The notes: generated by a model not told the origin, from the letters alone. Shown: positions 46,379 to 56,541, numbered from the stretch's first letter. The stretch: 64,000 nucleotides of DNA from CAXMQZ01 sp963707075 (GCA_963707075.1 CAVPOX010000024.1:137927-201926), one strand, 5' to 3'. A program made the numbers and translations.

Positions 46379-47584
46379 ATGCGCGAGCTCATGTTTCTTG
46401 CGCATCGGATTCCTTATCCGCCCAATAAGGGCGACAAGATTCGATCCTGGAACATTCTGAAGTATTTGACCCGATATTTCCGCGTCCACCTGGGTTGCTT
46501 TATCGACAACCCTGATGATGAAATGCACCGGCCGACTCTGGAAGCAATCTGCGAGTCGTGCAAATTTGTTCGGCTCACGCCCCTGTCGGCGCGATTTCGA
46601 AGCCTTTCGGCGTTACTTTCCGGTTCCCCTTTAACGCTCTCTTACTTCAGGAATGCCGACCTAGCTCGCTGGTCAGGCGATCTGATGCGACAGCGGGACA
46701 TCCAGCACGTCTTCGTCTTTTCCTCATCCATGGCGCAATACGCGAGCAGCGAAACCGCTAAGCATGCTCGTCGGGTGGTCGATTTTGTCGACGTCGACTC
46801 TGACAAGTGGCGCCAGTACGCTGAGACCAAGCCCTGGCCCACGAAATGGGTTTATGGCCGGGAAAGCCGGACACTTCTCGAGCTTGAGCGGAAGATTAGT
46901 GCAGAGTCCGATGTGAGCCTGTTCGTCTCTGAAGCGGAAGCGACCCTGTTCAGAAATCTGGCCCCAGAATCTGCCGGCAAGATCAGGGTATTGAGGATGG
47001 GGGTTGATCTTGACTATTTCGATCCGGCCATCGAACTGGAGAGCCCCTTCAGTGACGACGGAGAAAGGCTCGTCTTTTCCGGTGCCATGGACTATTGGGC
47101 AAACGTCGATGCGGTTAGCTGGTTTGCCAGAAGCGTATTCCCTCGTATACGGGCAAGGCGACCGGCCGTAGAATTCTGGATCGTTGGCGCTCGACCGGCT
47201 CCGCAAGTAGCAGCTCTCAAGGCGCTACCAGGTGTATATGTTACCGGAAGTGTTCCCGACGTTCGCCCCTACATTCGACACGCCGACGTTGTGGTAGCCC
47301 CGCTGAGGCTGGCACGGGGTGTCCAATCCAAGGTTCTTGAGGCCATGGCTATGGCCCGCCCGGTAGTAGCTTCTCCTGAGGCCCTTGAAGGGATCGACGC
47401 CAGTATCGGTGAAGAAGTGATCCAATCGGATGGAGTCTCCGATTACGTCAACAAGATAATGATCCTACTCGACGACAAGAGTGGTGATGCCATGGGCGCT
47501 CGCGCACGAACTCGGGTGGAAAATGAGTACGCTTGGTCCTCTAGTCTGGCTTCTCTGAGGGAGATCCTAGAGAGGGGCGGTTAG
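46379..47584 (+). CDS. TIGR03087-type XrtA-associated glycosyltransferase
   Basis: 401 residues from ATG 46379. The N-terminus RELMFLAHRIPYPPNKGDKIRS is the signature start of the exosortase-associated glycosyltransferase family known as TIGR03087. The GT4 Rossmann C-domain follows: ILRMGVDLDYFDP, ERLVFSGAMDYWANVDAV, PAVEFWIVGARPAPQV, and the acceptor/UDP-sugar site DVVVAPLRLARGVQSKVLEAMAMARPVVAS with the catalytic-type Glu. The product adds sugars to the XrtA-linked exopolysaccharide. It is intact although its two upstream neighbours are decayed, so it may still work in the remaining pathway or be decaying more slowly. Confidence 0.9.
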   Translation: MRELMFLAHRIPYPPNKGDKIRSWNILKYLTRYFRVHLGCFIDNPDDEMHRPTLEAICESCKFVRLTPLSARFRSLSALLSGSPLTLSYFRNADLARWSGDLMRQRDIQHVFVFSSSMAQYASSETAKHARRVVDFVDVDSDKWRQYAETKPWPTKWVYGRESRTLLELERKISAESDVSLFVSEAEATLFRNLAPESAGKIRVLRMGVDLDYFDPAIELESPFSDDGERLVFSGAMDYWANVDAVSWFARSVFPRIRARRPAVEFWIVGARPAPQVAALKALPGVYVTGSVPDVRPYIRHADVVVAPLRLARGVQSKVLEAMAMARPVVASPEALEGIDASIGEEVIQSDGVSDYVNKIMILLDDKSGDAMGARARTRVENEYAWSSSLASLREILERGG

Positions 47585-47893
47585 GTCTTCTGTGGGATGG
47601 CCTCCGTTATCAAGGATGCCCAGCCTAAGTGTTGCCTCTCTTGCCAAAATGAGCAGTGCGAATCTCGAAGGCAGCCAATTCCGGCCATTGAAACATGGAT
47701 TCTCCTCTAGCTATTGGGTTGTAGACTTCCAGTGGCTGGATATAGCCTGGGGTACGAACCGTCAGAATGGGTGTGGACCTTTCAAAGATGAAGTGGCCGA
47801 GAGTCTATCTGTCCCGGGAGCCAAGGGCTCCAGGGCTTGGAGTCGGTGGTCGGCGCTCTTCGGCGCGAGAGTGGGTCCCAAGGTAAAGAACTG
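47585..47893. other. 309-base intergenic stretch without supportable gene
   Basis: A reading frame of about 100 codons exists here but has no recognisable motif and no strong ribosome site; I treat the stretch as leader or decayed DNA. The next gene's start at 47894 is at its end. Confidence 0.4.
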
Positions 47894-48559
47894 ATGAGAG
47901 AAGGTAACGACAATTCCCGCTCAGCACAGGAGTGGAGTGATACCCTGGTGGTTACCGAGAAGTCCTCCTCGACCTTGAGCCTGATTGCCAAAGCGCTTGC
48001 TCGGATACTAGTTCTACCCCTGGTTAGCTGGCGCTTGATCGTATACGGCCTCAGTTGCCTGATCATCGGCAATGAGAGAGCGTTCGCGGCTGCTTCTGAG
48101 TCGATTGCCCGAATTCCCGGAATGAGAGGGGTCTATCAGCGCCAAGCCTTTTATCGCCGAACGCTGGCCTCTTGTGGAAAAGATGTGTACTTCGGCTGGC
48201 AGACTGTGTTCTCCAAGACTGGAGCCAAGATAGGTGATGGAGCTTACCTCGGACGTCGTTGTTCACTCGGACTGGTTGAGATCGGAGAACACACCATGCT
48301 GTCGGACGGAGTACAGATCCTCAGTGGCCGACGACAGCACGGAACCGAGCAAGGGGGTCGAATCCCGTACAAGGACCAGAGTCAGACTTTTAGCCGAGTC
48401 CGCATCGGTTCGAACGCCTGGATTGGCACGAATGCCATCATCATGGCCGATGTAGGCAAGGCCACTATCATCGGAGCAGGCGCGGTGGTCATCGAGCCGA
48501 TCCCAGACTCTTCTGTTGCTGCGGGTGTGCCTGCGGAAGTCAAACGCAGAGTAGGTTGA
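47894..48559 (+). CDS. left-handed beta-helix acyltransferase
   Basis: 221 residues from ATG 47894, with AGGTAAAG about 9 bases upstream; the longer frame from a TTG at 47837 adds unrelated sequence. N-terminal helices contain a hydrophobic stretch (LARILVLPLVSWRLIVYGLS), probably a membrane anchor. From about 95 on, hexapeptide repeats form a left-handed helix: GAKIGDGAYLGRRCSLGL, VEIGEHTMLSDGVQILSG, RVRIGSNAWIGTNAIIMADV and IIGAGAVVIEPIPDSSVAAGVP. The HTM and VVxE segments contain the likely active His region. Such enzymes O-acetylate sugars in exopolysaccharides. It stands between the TIGR03087 gene and the lyase-like gene. Confidence 0.85.
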   Translation: MREGNDNSRSAQEWSDTLVVTEKSSSTLSLIAKALARILVLPLVSWRLIVYGLSCLIIGNERAFAAASESIARIPGMRGVYQRQAFYRRTLASCGKDVYFGWQTVFSKTGAKIGDGAYLGRRCSLGLVEIGEHTMLSDGVQILSGRRQHGTEQGGRIPYKDQSQTFSRVRIGSNAWIGTNAIIMADVGKATIIGAGAVVIEPIPDSSVAAGVPAEVKRRVG

Positions 48560-48640
48560 AGCGACGCGACCGGCCAACGGTCGGCCTTCCTCCGCTCAGG
48601 ATCTGCAAACGGTGTAGGAGCCCAAGAAGGCAGTGCGGGG

Positions 48641-51367
48641 GTGCAGAAGTTCAACTCGGTGATGATACAGATCGACAGTGCCAACTTCGAGGGAAGCTCG
48701 GATCAAGCCCATTGCATACCCTTGCGATTCATCAGCAACTGCGGGTCGATGGGCGGGCGGCCGATTTCTCTGGGAGTCCCGTTGCCGAGGGGGTTTGCCT
48801 TTCCGGGGACGAGGTGGGTCGTTTTCTCCAAAGAGAGCAAGCCCCAAGGTACCCAGACAAGGGTCTTGGCAACTTGGCCTGACGGCAGCATCAAGTGGCT
48901 GCTGGTGGTGTTCTTGGAGGTCGCTTCGTGGCGCGTGACTTCTGACTTGGATCTGCGCCCCCAAGGAACACGCTTCGAAGATCGGCAGGCCGAAAACACG
49001 CCTCTCGCATTGGAAGTCGCGAATGGCCCAGGTACGGTCTTGATCGAAACCGGAAGCGGACGATTCCGGGTAACACTCGATGATGATCGGATCTTCGCTG
49101 ACGCCTACGGCAGCGACACCTCGTGGCTTGGTCCGTCTGGTTGCCGTCTCTTATGTACTGATGCCAGCGGCCGAGTATGGCCTGGGCGAGTCGAGTCTCT
49201 TCGAGTCGAAGAGTCTGGTCCTATTCGAATAGTCGTCGCCGTCAGCGGTAGTCTAGGGCGACGAACCGGACTCAGGTTCAGCGCGGGTCTCAGTTTCTAC
49301 GCAGGCTCTAGCTTGGTTCGTGCCCGAATTACGGTAGAGAACCCCGGCCGGGCCAGGCATTCCGGGGGTTATTGGGATCTCGGAGATCCAGGCTCGAGTT
49401 TCTTGCGAGACCTGTCGCTCGAACTATCTACCTCAGCGACAGCGGATCGGAGAATCGAGTGGGTCGAGGAAGAGCGAGGACAGGCTTTGTCCAGTCAGGG
49501 AGAGTTCCTTGAGGTCTACCAGGATTCCAGCGGTGGGAAGAACTGGCAAAGCCGCAATCACATCAATCGTAACGGTGAGATACCTTTAAGGTTCAGAGGC
49601 TATCGTGTTCGGTCGACAGAATCGCAGAGGTACGGGTTGAGAGCTAGCCCAGTTGTGGGGGTCAAATGGAAAGATAAGAGTGTTTCATGTGCCCTAGAGG
49701 AATTCTGGCAGAAGTTCCCCAGTGCCATAGAAGTGCAAGGCCAGAGAATAGCGGCTCGATTAATGCCCGAACAGTTCGGTGATCTGCATGAAATTCAGGC
49801 GGGTGAGCACAATAGTCGAGTGGCCTGGCTCGAATTCGGCGAAGGTGGCGATGAGATTCAGGAAGGCCTATGCTGGGTGCACGACCCTCCGGTTGTGATA
49901 GTCGATCCTGAGTGGATCGAGGCGAGTGGAGTCATACCGTTCTTGTCTTGTCGAAGAGCTGATCGTCGGGTCGAGCTGCAGTCGATGCTGAGCGCTGCGA
50001 TTGAAGGTGAGAGGAGCTTCTTTGCCAAGCGGGAAGCGATCGACGAGTACGGGTGGCGGCACTTTGGTGATATGTGGGCAGACCACGAGGAAGCCTACGC
50101 TGAGGATCCAAGCCCGGTAATTTCTCACTACAATAACCAGTACGACCTCCTTTTCGGGCTCTTGGTGCAGTTTCTATCGAGTGGAGATCTGTGCTGGTGG
50201 AGCCTGGCGGACCCTCTTGCGCGTCACTTGATGAACATCGATATCTATCACACTCAGCGCGACAGAGCTGCATACAACAAAGGTATGTTCTGGCACACTG
50301 CCCATTACCATGATGCCGGTCTGTGCACCCACCGTTCCATGTCCAAGTCCATGGTTGGGAAACGGATACCGGCTCCCGGGGGTGGACCAGCAAATGAGCA
50401 CAACTATGCATCCGGCCTTCTCCTCTATCACTACGTTACCGGTTGCGCAGAGGCCAAGAACTCGGTCGGTGGTCTGGCTGATTGGGTCATTGCAATGGAC
50501 GATGGGAAACGGCATGCTCTCGGTGTTTTCTCCGACACACCCACCGGCCATGCGAGCCGGACGACAGTTGCCGATTACCATGGCCCTGGACGGGGTGCAG
50601 GGAATTCGATCAATGCATTGCTCGATGGGTGGCTTGCATTCGGTGAGGACAGGTACTTGATCAAACTCGAGGAGTTGATCCGACGAACCATCCATCCGCG
50701 AGACGACATAGAGGCTCGGGATTTGTTGAATGCAGAGCTGAGATGGTCGTACACGGTATACCTTCAAGCCCTGGTGCGGTTTCTGGAGCTCACAAGAGAA
50801 TCATCTCGATTCAGTGACCTGCGATCCTATGTCCGTGAAGCTATATTGCACTACGCGCGTTGGATGGTTGCCCATGAACGGATGTACTTGGACGAACCTG
50901 AAAGGTTGGAGTATCCGACAGAAACCTGGGCTGCGCAGGATCTACGGAAGGGCAATACCTTATTGATGGCGGCTAGAATCGCCGCCCAGAATGAGAGAGG
51001 CGAGTTTCGAGACAGGGGCATGGAGATTCTGGATCGAGGCTGGTCGAGCCTGATGTCTTTCGAGTCGCGTTGCTGCACACGACCTCTGGCGCTAGTCCTT
51101 CAACAGGGGTACCTTGAGACTTACCTATCCGGAGAGACTCCTCGATCCCCCCGAGAGCACGACGGTGGCCGCGATGACCGTGCCGAGAGCTTCGAAATCG
51201 ATGAGGTCTTCATAGAGCAGCGCGCTCAGGTTCGAGGTCTTCTGAGATCGCCCTGGAAACTCGCAGGCAGCCTGCCTCACGCCATCCAAGCTTCGCGGTG
51301 GAAGAATCTGGCGAGACAAACTTGGCCATTCGAACTTTTGCGACGTTGGATCCCCTACCTGCAATGA
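48641..51367 (+). CDS. RIFT-barrel protein, exo-rhamnogalacturonan lyase-like
   Basis: 908 residues; GTG 48641 and ATG 48662 are both possible starts and no strong ribosome site separates them. Residues 25-110 match the N-terminal RIFT beta-barrel of rhamnogalacturonan-lyase-like proteins: GRPISLGVPLPRGFAFPG and TRVLATWPDGSIKWLLVVF. The middle (130-400) is beta-rich and the rest (450-830) resembles an alpha/alpha-barrel (HFGDMWADHEEAY, AYNKGMFWHTAHYHDAG, NEHNYASGLLLYHYVTG). No secretion signal is seen. In related clusters such proteins may trim or degrade the exopolysaccharide. The family match is clear for the barrel; the enzymatic reaction is inference. Confidence 0.65.
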   Translation: MQKFNSVMIQIDSANFEGSSDQAHCIPLRFISNCGSMGGRPISLGVPLPRGFAFPGTRWVVFSKESKPQGTQTRVLATWPDGSIKWLLVVFLEVASWRVTSDLDLRPQGTRFEDRQAENTPLALEVANGPGTVLIETGSGRFRVTLDDDRIFADAYGSDTSWLGPSGCRLLCTDASGRVWPGRVESLRVEESGPIRIVVAVSGSLGRRTGLRFSAGLSFYAGSSLVRARITVENPGRARHSGGYWDLGDPGSSFLRDLSLELSTSATADRRIEWVEEERGQALSSQGEFLEVYQDSSGGKNWQSRNHINRNGEIPLRFRGYRVRSTESQRYGLRASPVVGVKWKDKSVSCALEEFWQKFPSAIEVQGQRIAARLMPEQFGDLHEIQAGEHNSRVAWLEFGEGGDEIQEGLCWVHDPPVVIVDPEWIEASGVIPFLSCRRADRRVELQSMLSAAIEGERSFFAKREAIDEYGWRHFGDMWADHEEAYAEDPSPVISHYNNQYDLLFGLLVQFLSSGDLCWWSLADPLARHLMNIDIYHTQRDRAAYNKGMFWHTAHYHDAGLCTHRSMSKSMVGKRIPAPGGGPANEHNYASGLLLYHYVTGCAEAKNSVGGLADWVIAMDDGKRHALGVFSDTPTGHASRTTVADYHGPGRGAGNSINALLDGWLAFGEDRYLIKLEELIRRTIHPRDDIEARDLLNAELRWSYTVYLQALVRFLELTRESSRFSDLRSYVREAILHYARWMVAHERMYLDEPERLEYPTETWAAQDLRKGNTLLMAARIAAQNERGEFRDRGMEILDRGWSSLMSFESRCCTRPLALVLQQGYLETYLSGETPRSPREHDGGRDDRAESFEIDEVFIEQRAQVRGLLRSPWKLAGSLPHAIQASRWKNLARQTWPFELLRRWIPYLQ

Positions 51368-51424
51368 GCATGGACGATTTGCGGGAAGACCTCGGCTAGG
51401 CACACAACTTGTTCATCTGCTCAA

Positions 51425-52569
51425 ATGATTCGAGTTGATAGCAGGACGGGATCTGCCCATCGACCCACCGTCTGTCATGTGCTGCACAGCCTACAGGTTG
51501 GGGGCGGTGAAACTCTGGCTCGGTCGATTGCGCTGCGGAATGCCAGGGAGTTCCGCTTTGTCTTTGCGGTGCTCGATGAACTGGGCACTCTCGGGCAGGA
51601 CTTACTTGAGCGGGGTTTCAAGGTTAGTGTGATAGGCCGGCGTCCAGGCCTCGACCTGGGCTGTGCAAGACGGCTGAGAGAGCTATTCCGTCAGGAAAGA
51701 GCGGATGTAATTCACGCCCATCAATATGGGCCGCTACTGTACTCGGCTCTGGCACGCTTTCCAGGAAGGCTCACGCCGATCCTCTTCACGGAACACGGTC
51801 GAGACTTTCCAGACTATCGACGTTGGAAAAGGGTATGGGCAAATCGGCTGCTGCTCTCACAGGAAGACAGACTTATTGCTGTTGGCGACTCTGTACGCCG
51901 GGCTCTGATCGAATACGAAGGCCTTCCGGATAGTCAGTATAGAAGTGATCTACAACGGTTGTGACTTGTCGCAATACGATCCCGAACGATCGCTCCGCTC
52001 TTTGGTGCGGTCGGAGCTCGGCCTCAAAGAGGACGAGTTCGTGGTGATTCAGGTGGCCAGGCTCGAACCGACTCAAGGACCTACCCACGGCCCTGCGAGT
52101 TGCAAGCCTCCTTGTCGCGGAAATCCGCTGGCGAAGCTTTGGTTGTAGGAGAGGGCGAAGATCGCCCGCAGTTGGAGAGACTCACACAGGATCTTCAACT
52201 GAGCGACAAAGTGCTCTTCCTGGGTTCACGGCCTGATGTCGCTCGACTCCTACAGGCAGCAGATGCATTCATGCTTTCGAGCATCAGCGAGGGCATTCCC
52301 CTGACGTTGATCGAAGCGATGGCCAGTGGTTTGCCCTGTGTTGCGACGAAGGTAGGAGGTGTTCCAGAGGTGATCAACGACGGGGAAACCGGTCTCTTGG
52401 AGAGTGCTGGTGACCATGTCGGACTGGCTGCACAGCTTTGTCGGTTGGCCTCGAACCGGGATTGCCCCAACAACTCGGGATGGCTGGGCGCAGGCATGTG
52501 CTCGAGGTGCACGACGCTTCCTTGATGCATGAACGGTATTCGAGCCTGTATCGACAAATGACTTGTTAG
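51425..52569 (+). pseudogene. glycosyltransferase (GT4) with four frame breaks
   Basis: Begins at ATG 51425. The first frame gives the donor-like N-domain with VCHVLHSLQVGGGETLARSI and HAHQYGPLLYSAL. One-base insertions near 51941, 52071 and 52141 and one missing base near 52463 are needed to continue through IYNGCDLSQYDPERS, a GEGEDRPQLERL segment and the GT4 sugar site SSISEGIPLTLIEAMASGLP, VGGVPEVIND, to an end HERYSSLYRQMTC-stop at 52569. In the correct frame the GT4 fold is complete, with EGxPxxxxEAM intact. Like the serine hydrolase and carbamoyltransferase, most breaks are extra bases, so it may be sequence error. Confidence 0.75.
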
Positions 52570-52742
52570 CGAGTCGGAGAAACTTGCTCGGGCCAGACGC
52601 CGCCTGGTGCCTTCATGCCAGCTCCCCAGAGCCACTCAGTACCTCCCGAGACGATTTGAGCGTATTGTATTGATGTCGCAGGTGCATAGAAGTCGGTGCA
52701 TTTAGGGTAGATTCAGTTCCTGCCCGACCTTTTCGTCGCCAG

Positions 52743-53720
52743 ATGCGGGTAAGAGTGCCGATGATCTCCTTCATTGTCCCTGTCAGAAACGATGCTTTGC
52801 GCCTCGGGAAATGCCTGGAGGCGATCCGTCGGAGTGACTGCGGTCCGACCCAGGTGGAGATCGTGGTGGCCGACAACGGTTCGAGTGACGGATCCCCTGA
52901 AGTAGCGCGTTCAGCGGGAGCAGAGGTTCTCAACCTTCCCAATTGCCGAGTGACAGCCCTGCGCAATATCGGCGCTGGCAAAGCGAAGGCTGATGTGCTG
53001 GCTTTCTGTGATGCGGACAATCTGATCGGGCCATCGTGGGTGGGAGTAGCGCTCAGCCTGTTCGAGGATTCACGAGTCGCGGCCGTTGGGGCTCCTTATA
53101 GCCCGCCAGACCCCGGCACTTGGGTACAGCGCGCTTACGATGGCCTGAGAGATCACAGTCCTGGTACGAGAAGCACCCGATGGCTAGGAGCTGGAAATAT
53201 GGGAGTCCGACGGACTGCGTTCGAAGAGGTCGGAAAATTCGACGAATCCCTCGACACTTGCGAAGATGTCGACTTATGTAATCGGTTGCGGGCCGCAGGT
53301 TGGACGGTGTTGAGCGATTCACGACTCTCCAATGTCCACCTTGGAGACCCTGAGACGCTAAGAGAGATCTTCTGGGGAGAGCTCTGGCGAGGGAAAGACA
53401 ACTTGAAAGTAAGTTTGCGCGAGAAGCCCTCGTTAGGGGAGCTGCCAAGTGTTGCGATTCCAGTTGTGACCCTAGGCCTGCTCGGTGCGGCGATCGTCGG
53501 ACTCCTATTGGCTCCATTCGGAGGGCTCTTGCCATCCGGTGTCGCAGTTTCCGGGTTCATGGGACTCTCAGCGATTCGAGCGCTGCGGATGGTTCGACAT
53601 AGCGAGCGCCTTACCTGGAGGCAGGCTCCGCAAGCATTGGCAGTAGCGGGGACTTATGACCTGGGTCGCGCGCTCGCGCTAGTCTGGAAAGTTGATCACC
53701 ACCGCAATCGCAAGACCTGA
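52743..53720 (+). CDS. family 2 glycosyltransferase with C-terminal membrane helices
   Basis: 325 residues from ATG 52743 (a second ATG 18 bases later is possible). The N-terminal GT-A domain has ISFIVPVRNDALRLGKCL, IVVADNGSSDGS, CDADNLIGPSWV with the DxD-like metal motif, and CEDVDLCNRLRAAGW, where the Glu-Asp pair is the usual catalytic base region. Two hydrophobic segments follow (VVTLGLLGAAIVGLLLAPFG and VAVSGFMGLSAIRAL), anchoring it to the inner membrane. It transfers a sugar from a nucleotide donor, with product unknown. No frame breaks. Confidence 0.9.
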   Translation: MRVRVPMISFIVPVRNDALRLGKCLEAIRRSDCGPTQVEIVVADNGSSDGSPEVARSAGAEVLNLPNCRVTALRNIGAGKAKADVLAFCDADNLIGPSWVGVALSLFEDSRVAAVGAPYSPPDPGTWVQRAYDGLRDHSPGTRSTRWLGAGNMGVRRTAFEEVGKFDESLDTCEDVDLCNRLRAAGWTVLSDSRLSNVHLGDPETLREIFWGELWRGKDNLKVSLREKPSLGELPSVAIPVVTLGLLGAAIVGLLLAPFGGLLPSGVAVSGFMGLSAIRALRMVRHSERLTWRQAPQALAVAGTYDLGRALALVWKVDHHRNRKT

Positions 53721-53864
53721 CCATGCGGTTCCCGCTCTCGGTAGGAAACCGTGGCCAGCAAGGAGCTGGCACCTGATTGCAGCAAGTGCTTTACGGAGAC
53801 GATCAGAGGTGACTACTGAGGCAGCTCTTAACAGGGAAGTCGAGTAAAAGCGACCCGCAAAGCC

Positions 53865-55001
53865 ATGATCAATGTGCTTCAATTCATCTGCCCTTCCGGT
53901 CTGTTTGGCGCGGAAATGTGGATCCTGGCTTTGGCGAAGTATCTGAATCCAGATGAAGTGAGTTGCAGGCTAGCCGTCTCGGACGAAACTGCAAACCAGA
54001 ATCTAGAGCTGTTCAACAGATTCAGTCAGCTTGGCTTGAGCGCACACAAGATCAGAATGAGGGGTCGATTCGATTTTCGTGCAATTGCAAGGTTAGCGGC
54101 GCTGTTGCGAGATGAGCGAATTGATGTGCTGCACACCCACGGCTACAAAGCCGATAGCTTGGGGCTGCTTTCTGCAAGGCTGGCTGGAGCCAAGACTCTC
54201 GCTACTCCGCATGGCTTCGAGAATGCGAAGAATCTCAAACTTCGGCTCTACTACAAACTGGGGTGCGTAGCATTTAGGCGCGTTGACCTAGTTGCTCCAC
54301 TCTCAGAAGGACTTTTGGAAGACATGGCTCGAATCAGGGTGCCAGAGCACAAGACCCGACTCATTCGAAACGGCGTGGATTTGCAGGAGGTGGATCTGGA
54401 GATGAAGCAGCCAACTGCACCGCGCTTCCGGTTGGCCGAAGAGAAGGTAATCGGCTACGTAGGCCAACTTTCTCACCGCAAGAATCTGGGAAGCATGATC
54501 GACGCCTTCGATCTCCTTTGCCGTGACCACACAAACGTCCGCCTCCTTCTGATCGGAGATGGCCCCCAGCGAATGGAGCTCCAGCAGAAGGCAAGTACGC
54601 TCAAATGTGGTGACCGCATTGAGTTTCTGGGCTATAGAAGCGACCGGCTGCGAATCGTCAAGGAGCTGGATCTCTTCTGCATGACCTCGTCGCTGGAGGG
54701 GATACCGCGCTGTTTGATGGAGGCGATGGCAATGAGGGTTCCGGTTGTGGCCTATGACATCCCCGGGGTGGACAAACTCATACTCGATGGGCAGACGGGT
54801 CTCCTGGTCCCATTCGGTGATATGGCAGCGCTCAGGAATTGCTGGGGTCGGCTCCTTTTTGACGGAGAGTTGTCGAAGACGCTAGCAGAGAACGGCCGAA
54901 GGCATGTGGAGAAAAACTTCTCTGCTGAGAGAATGGCCGCAGAATACACGCAGCTTTATCGTGAGTTGCTGAATCGAGAGTCACCAAAACCCGAACAATA
55001 G
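53865..55001 (+). CDS. family 4 glycosyltransferase
   Basis: 378 residues from ATG 53865. GT-B fold in two domains: N-terminal VLQFICPSGLFGAEMWILALAKYL, DVLHTHGYKADSLGLLSAR and the PHGFENAKN loop; C-terminal RLIRNGVDLQEVD, GYVGQLSHRKNLGSM, LLIGDGPQRMELQ, and the EGIPRCLMEAMAMRVPVVAYDIPGVDKLI region (sugar-nucleotide binding, with the EX7E-like pair). The HTHGYKAD segment is unusual for the acceptor-binding site but keeps the His. It is intact, last of the glycosyltransferase run, and converges on the secreted gene at 55134. Confidence 0.92.
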   Translation: MINVLQFICPSGLFGAEMWILALAKYLNPDEVSCRLAVSDETANQNLELFNRFSQLGLSAHKIRMRGRFDFRAIARLAALLRDERIDVLHTHGYKADSLGLLSARLAGAKTLATPHGFENAKNLKLRLYYKLGCVAFRRVDLVAPLSEGLLEDMARIRVPEHKTRLIRNGVDLQEVDLEMKQPTAPRFRLAEEKVIGYVGQLSHRKNLGSMIDAFDLLCRDHTNVRLLLIGDGPQRMELQQKASTLKCGDRIEFLGYRSDRLRIVKELDLFCMTSSLEGIPRCLMEAMAMRVPVVAYDIPGVDKLILDGQTGLLVPFGDMAALRNCWGRLLFDGELSKTLAENGRRHVEKNFSAERMAAEYTQLYRELLNRESPKPEQ

Positions 55002-55133
55002 TCCGGATCGACAGCGAAAGCGGGCCGGCTGCCGAGCACTGACGCCCTTCCTGGGTCAAGAGTTGGGGTGGAACACTGGCTGTTCCGATCGTCCCACGCG
55101 CGAATGCTTGGCTGATGAGAAGGTTCTATCCGT

Positions 55134-56276
55134 TTACCGGGGAGGGGTTTCTCTCACGCCATAAGTATGGACTACTGCCCTCCCAAAAGGGCCCGCTGAT
55201 TTCTCCACAACGTACAGTAGCTGGTTCTTGGCGTCATATGCCATGCCCCCGATGCTCCCGCAGGTCTCAGACCAGAAGTCGGCCGGCCGCCAGACCGCGT
55301 AGGGTCGAAGCTTCCATGGCTTGCCCTTATTTCTCAGGGAAGCTGCGATTTCTTCTGGATTGTAGAAGATGATTTGGATTTCATACGGGTCGCAGTGGTA
55401 CCCCTTGTACAGGGAGCACCCTCCAGGTTCTCTCAGCCCATAGCGGGTAGGACCCAGACCCTTGCTGCCGCCAATTAGAATGCCGTCGCCTTGGGGAGTA
55501 CTCACCCAAGTAGCGCCCTCCCAGCTATCGCAAGAGGTGTAGCCTGGGTAGTCACAGTCGTTCGATGGACAGCTGGGATAGTTGGTCCGGTACCAGACCA
55601 AATCCTGAGCATCGCCTGGACTATCCGGATCGAATGCGATCAGTGTTGGGCCCTGGGATCCACCGTTTGCTCCGGCACTACTGGCAAAGCCCGTCACCAT
55701 CCGTTTGCTGCCGAGCCCGACTTCCTGCGCCCACACCTCGGGCACCCCAAACAGGTAAGCTCCTACCATGGCGGAGTGGAACTTCATCTTCCGAGTGCCT
55801 ACGTGGAAAGGCCCCTCGGTGGCAAGGCCAGAAGCAGATCCGCGATGAAAAGTATCAAGATCCGTACCACTAACGGTGTACCAGTACTTGCAAATTCCAT
55901 CTAATCGACCGTTGAAGTACTCTATGGCTCCAAAATGCCAGTAACTATCTGAAGGACATCTCTCCATGAAGTTCTTGGGCGGAACGAGAACTGGCGCTAC
56001 CGGCAGCTCTTCCCACTTTTTCGATTTGCATGGGACTGGAATCGCGACTTTGAATACCTGCGCCTTCCAATCGTGACCGGTGATCCACAAGCCGCCATCG
56101 GATGGATCCAGGGCGAGACCTCTCTGCCCATAGGAAAACGGATCGGGTTCGGCGGATCGCTCTCCTGTTATGGCAAAAGCTCCGAGATACTCGAAGTCTG
56201 TCGGTTGCGGTTGTGCCATTGCTGCGGCTGCGAGCGGGATCACTGCGAGAACCACCAGGACAGGTCGAATCGACAA
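55134..56276 (-). CDS. secreted protein, probable beta-propeller-like, function unknown
   Basis: 380 residues. The start is a TTG at 56276 because GGAGG lies six bases ahead, followed immediately by a signal peptide (RPVLVVLAVIPLAAAAMAQP); the frame continues upstream to 56339 with polar residues only. The mature protein has repeated aromatic strands (FEYLGAFAI, GLALDPSDGGLWITGHDW, QGPTLIAFDPD, GTWVSTPQGDGILIGGSKG-like) and an unusual Cys-rich loop (CPSNDCDYPGYTSCDSW, about 255-271) that probably forms disulfides. It may be a propeller such as an esterase-like phytase relative, but I do not recognise the family with confidence. It lies in the island with the outer-membrane gene on the same strand. 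Confidence 0.6.
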   Translation of the reverse strand: MSIRPVLVVLAVIPLAAAAMAQPQPTDFEYLGAFAITGERSAEPDPFSYGQRGLALDPSDGGLWITGHDWKAQVFKVAIPVPCKSKKWEELPVAPVLVPPKNFMERCPSDSYWHFGAIEYFNGRLDGICKYWYTVSGTDLDTFHRGSASGLATEGPFHVGTRKMKFHSAMVGAYLFGVPEVWAQEVGLGSKRMVTGFASSAGANGGSQGPTLIAFDPDSPGDAQDLVWYRTNYPSCPSNDCDYPGYTSCDSWEGATWVSTPQGDGILIGGSKGLGPTRYGLREPGGCSLYKGYHCDPYEIQIIFYNPEEIAASLRNKGKPWKLRPYAVWRPADFWSETCGSIGGMAYDAKNQLLYVVEKSAGPFGRAVVHTYGVRETPPR

Positions 56277-56541
56277 TACAACCCTCCGAATCTGCTGATG
56301 ATGACAGTAGTACCTTGCGACAAGGCGGCCTTTCGGCAATGGAACTTTCTAGCATACTGGGTTGGCGACTTCGACTCAGCACCCCCAAATCTCAGCATGG
56401 CCATAAAGGTGGGGTATCAAACCACCCTGTGCCTCCGGGATCGAAGGCACTTCTGAATGGTCTCGATCTTCATAGATTACACCTGCCCTTCGAGAAGAAC
56501 GAAGAAGCTGTCCCGGCCGAGGTCTCGTTCGTACTTCGAGC

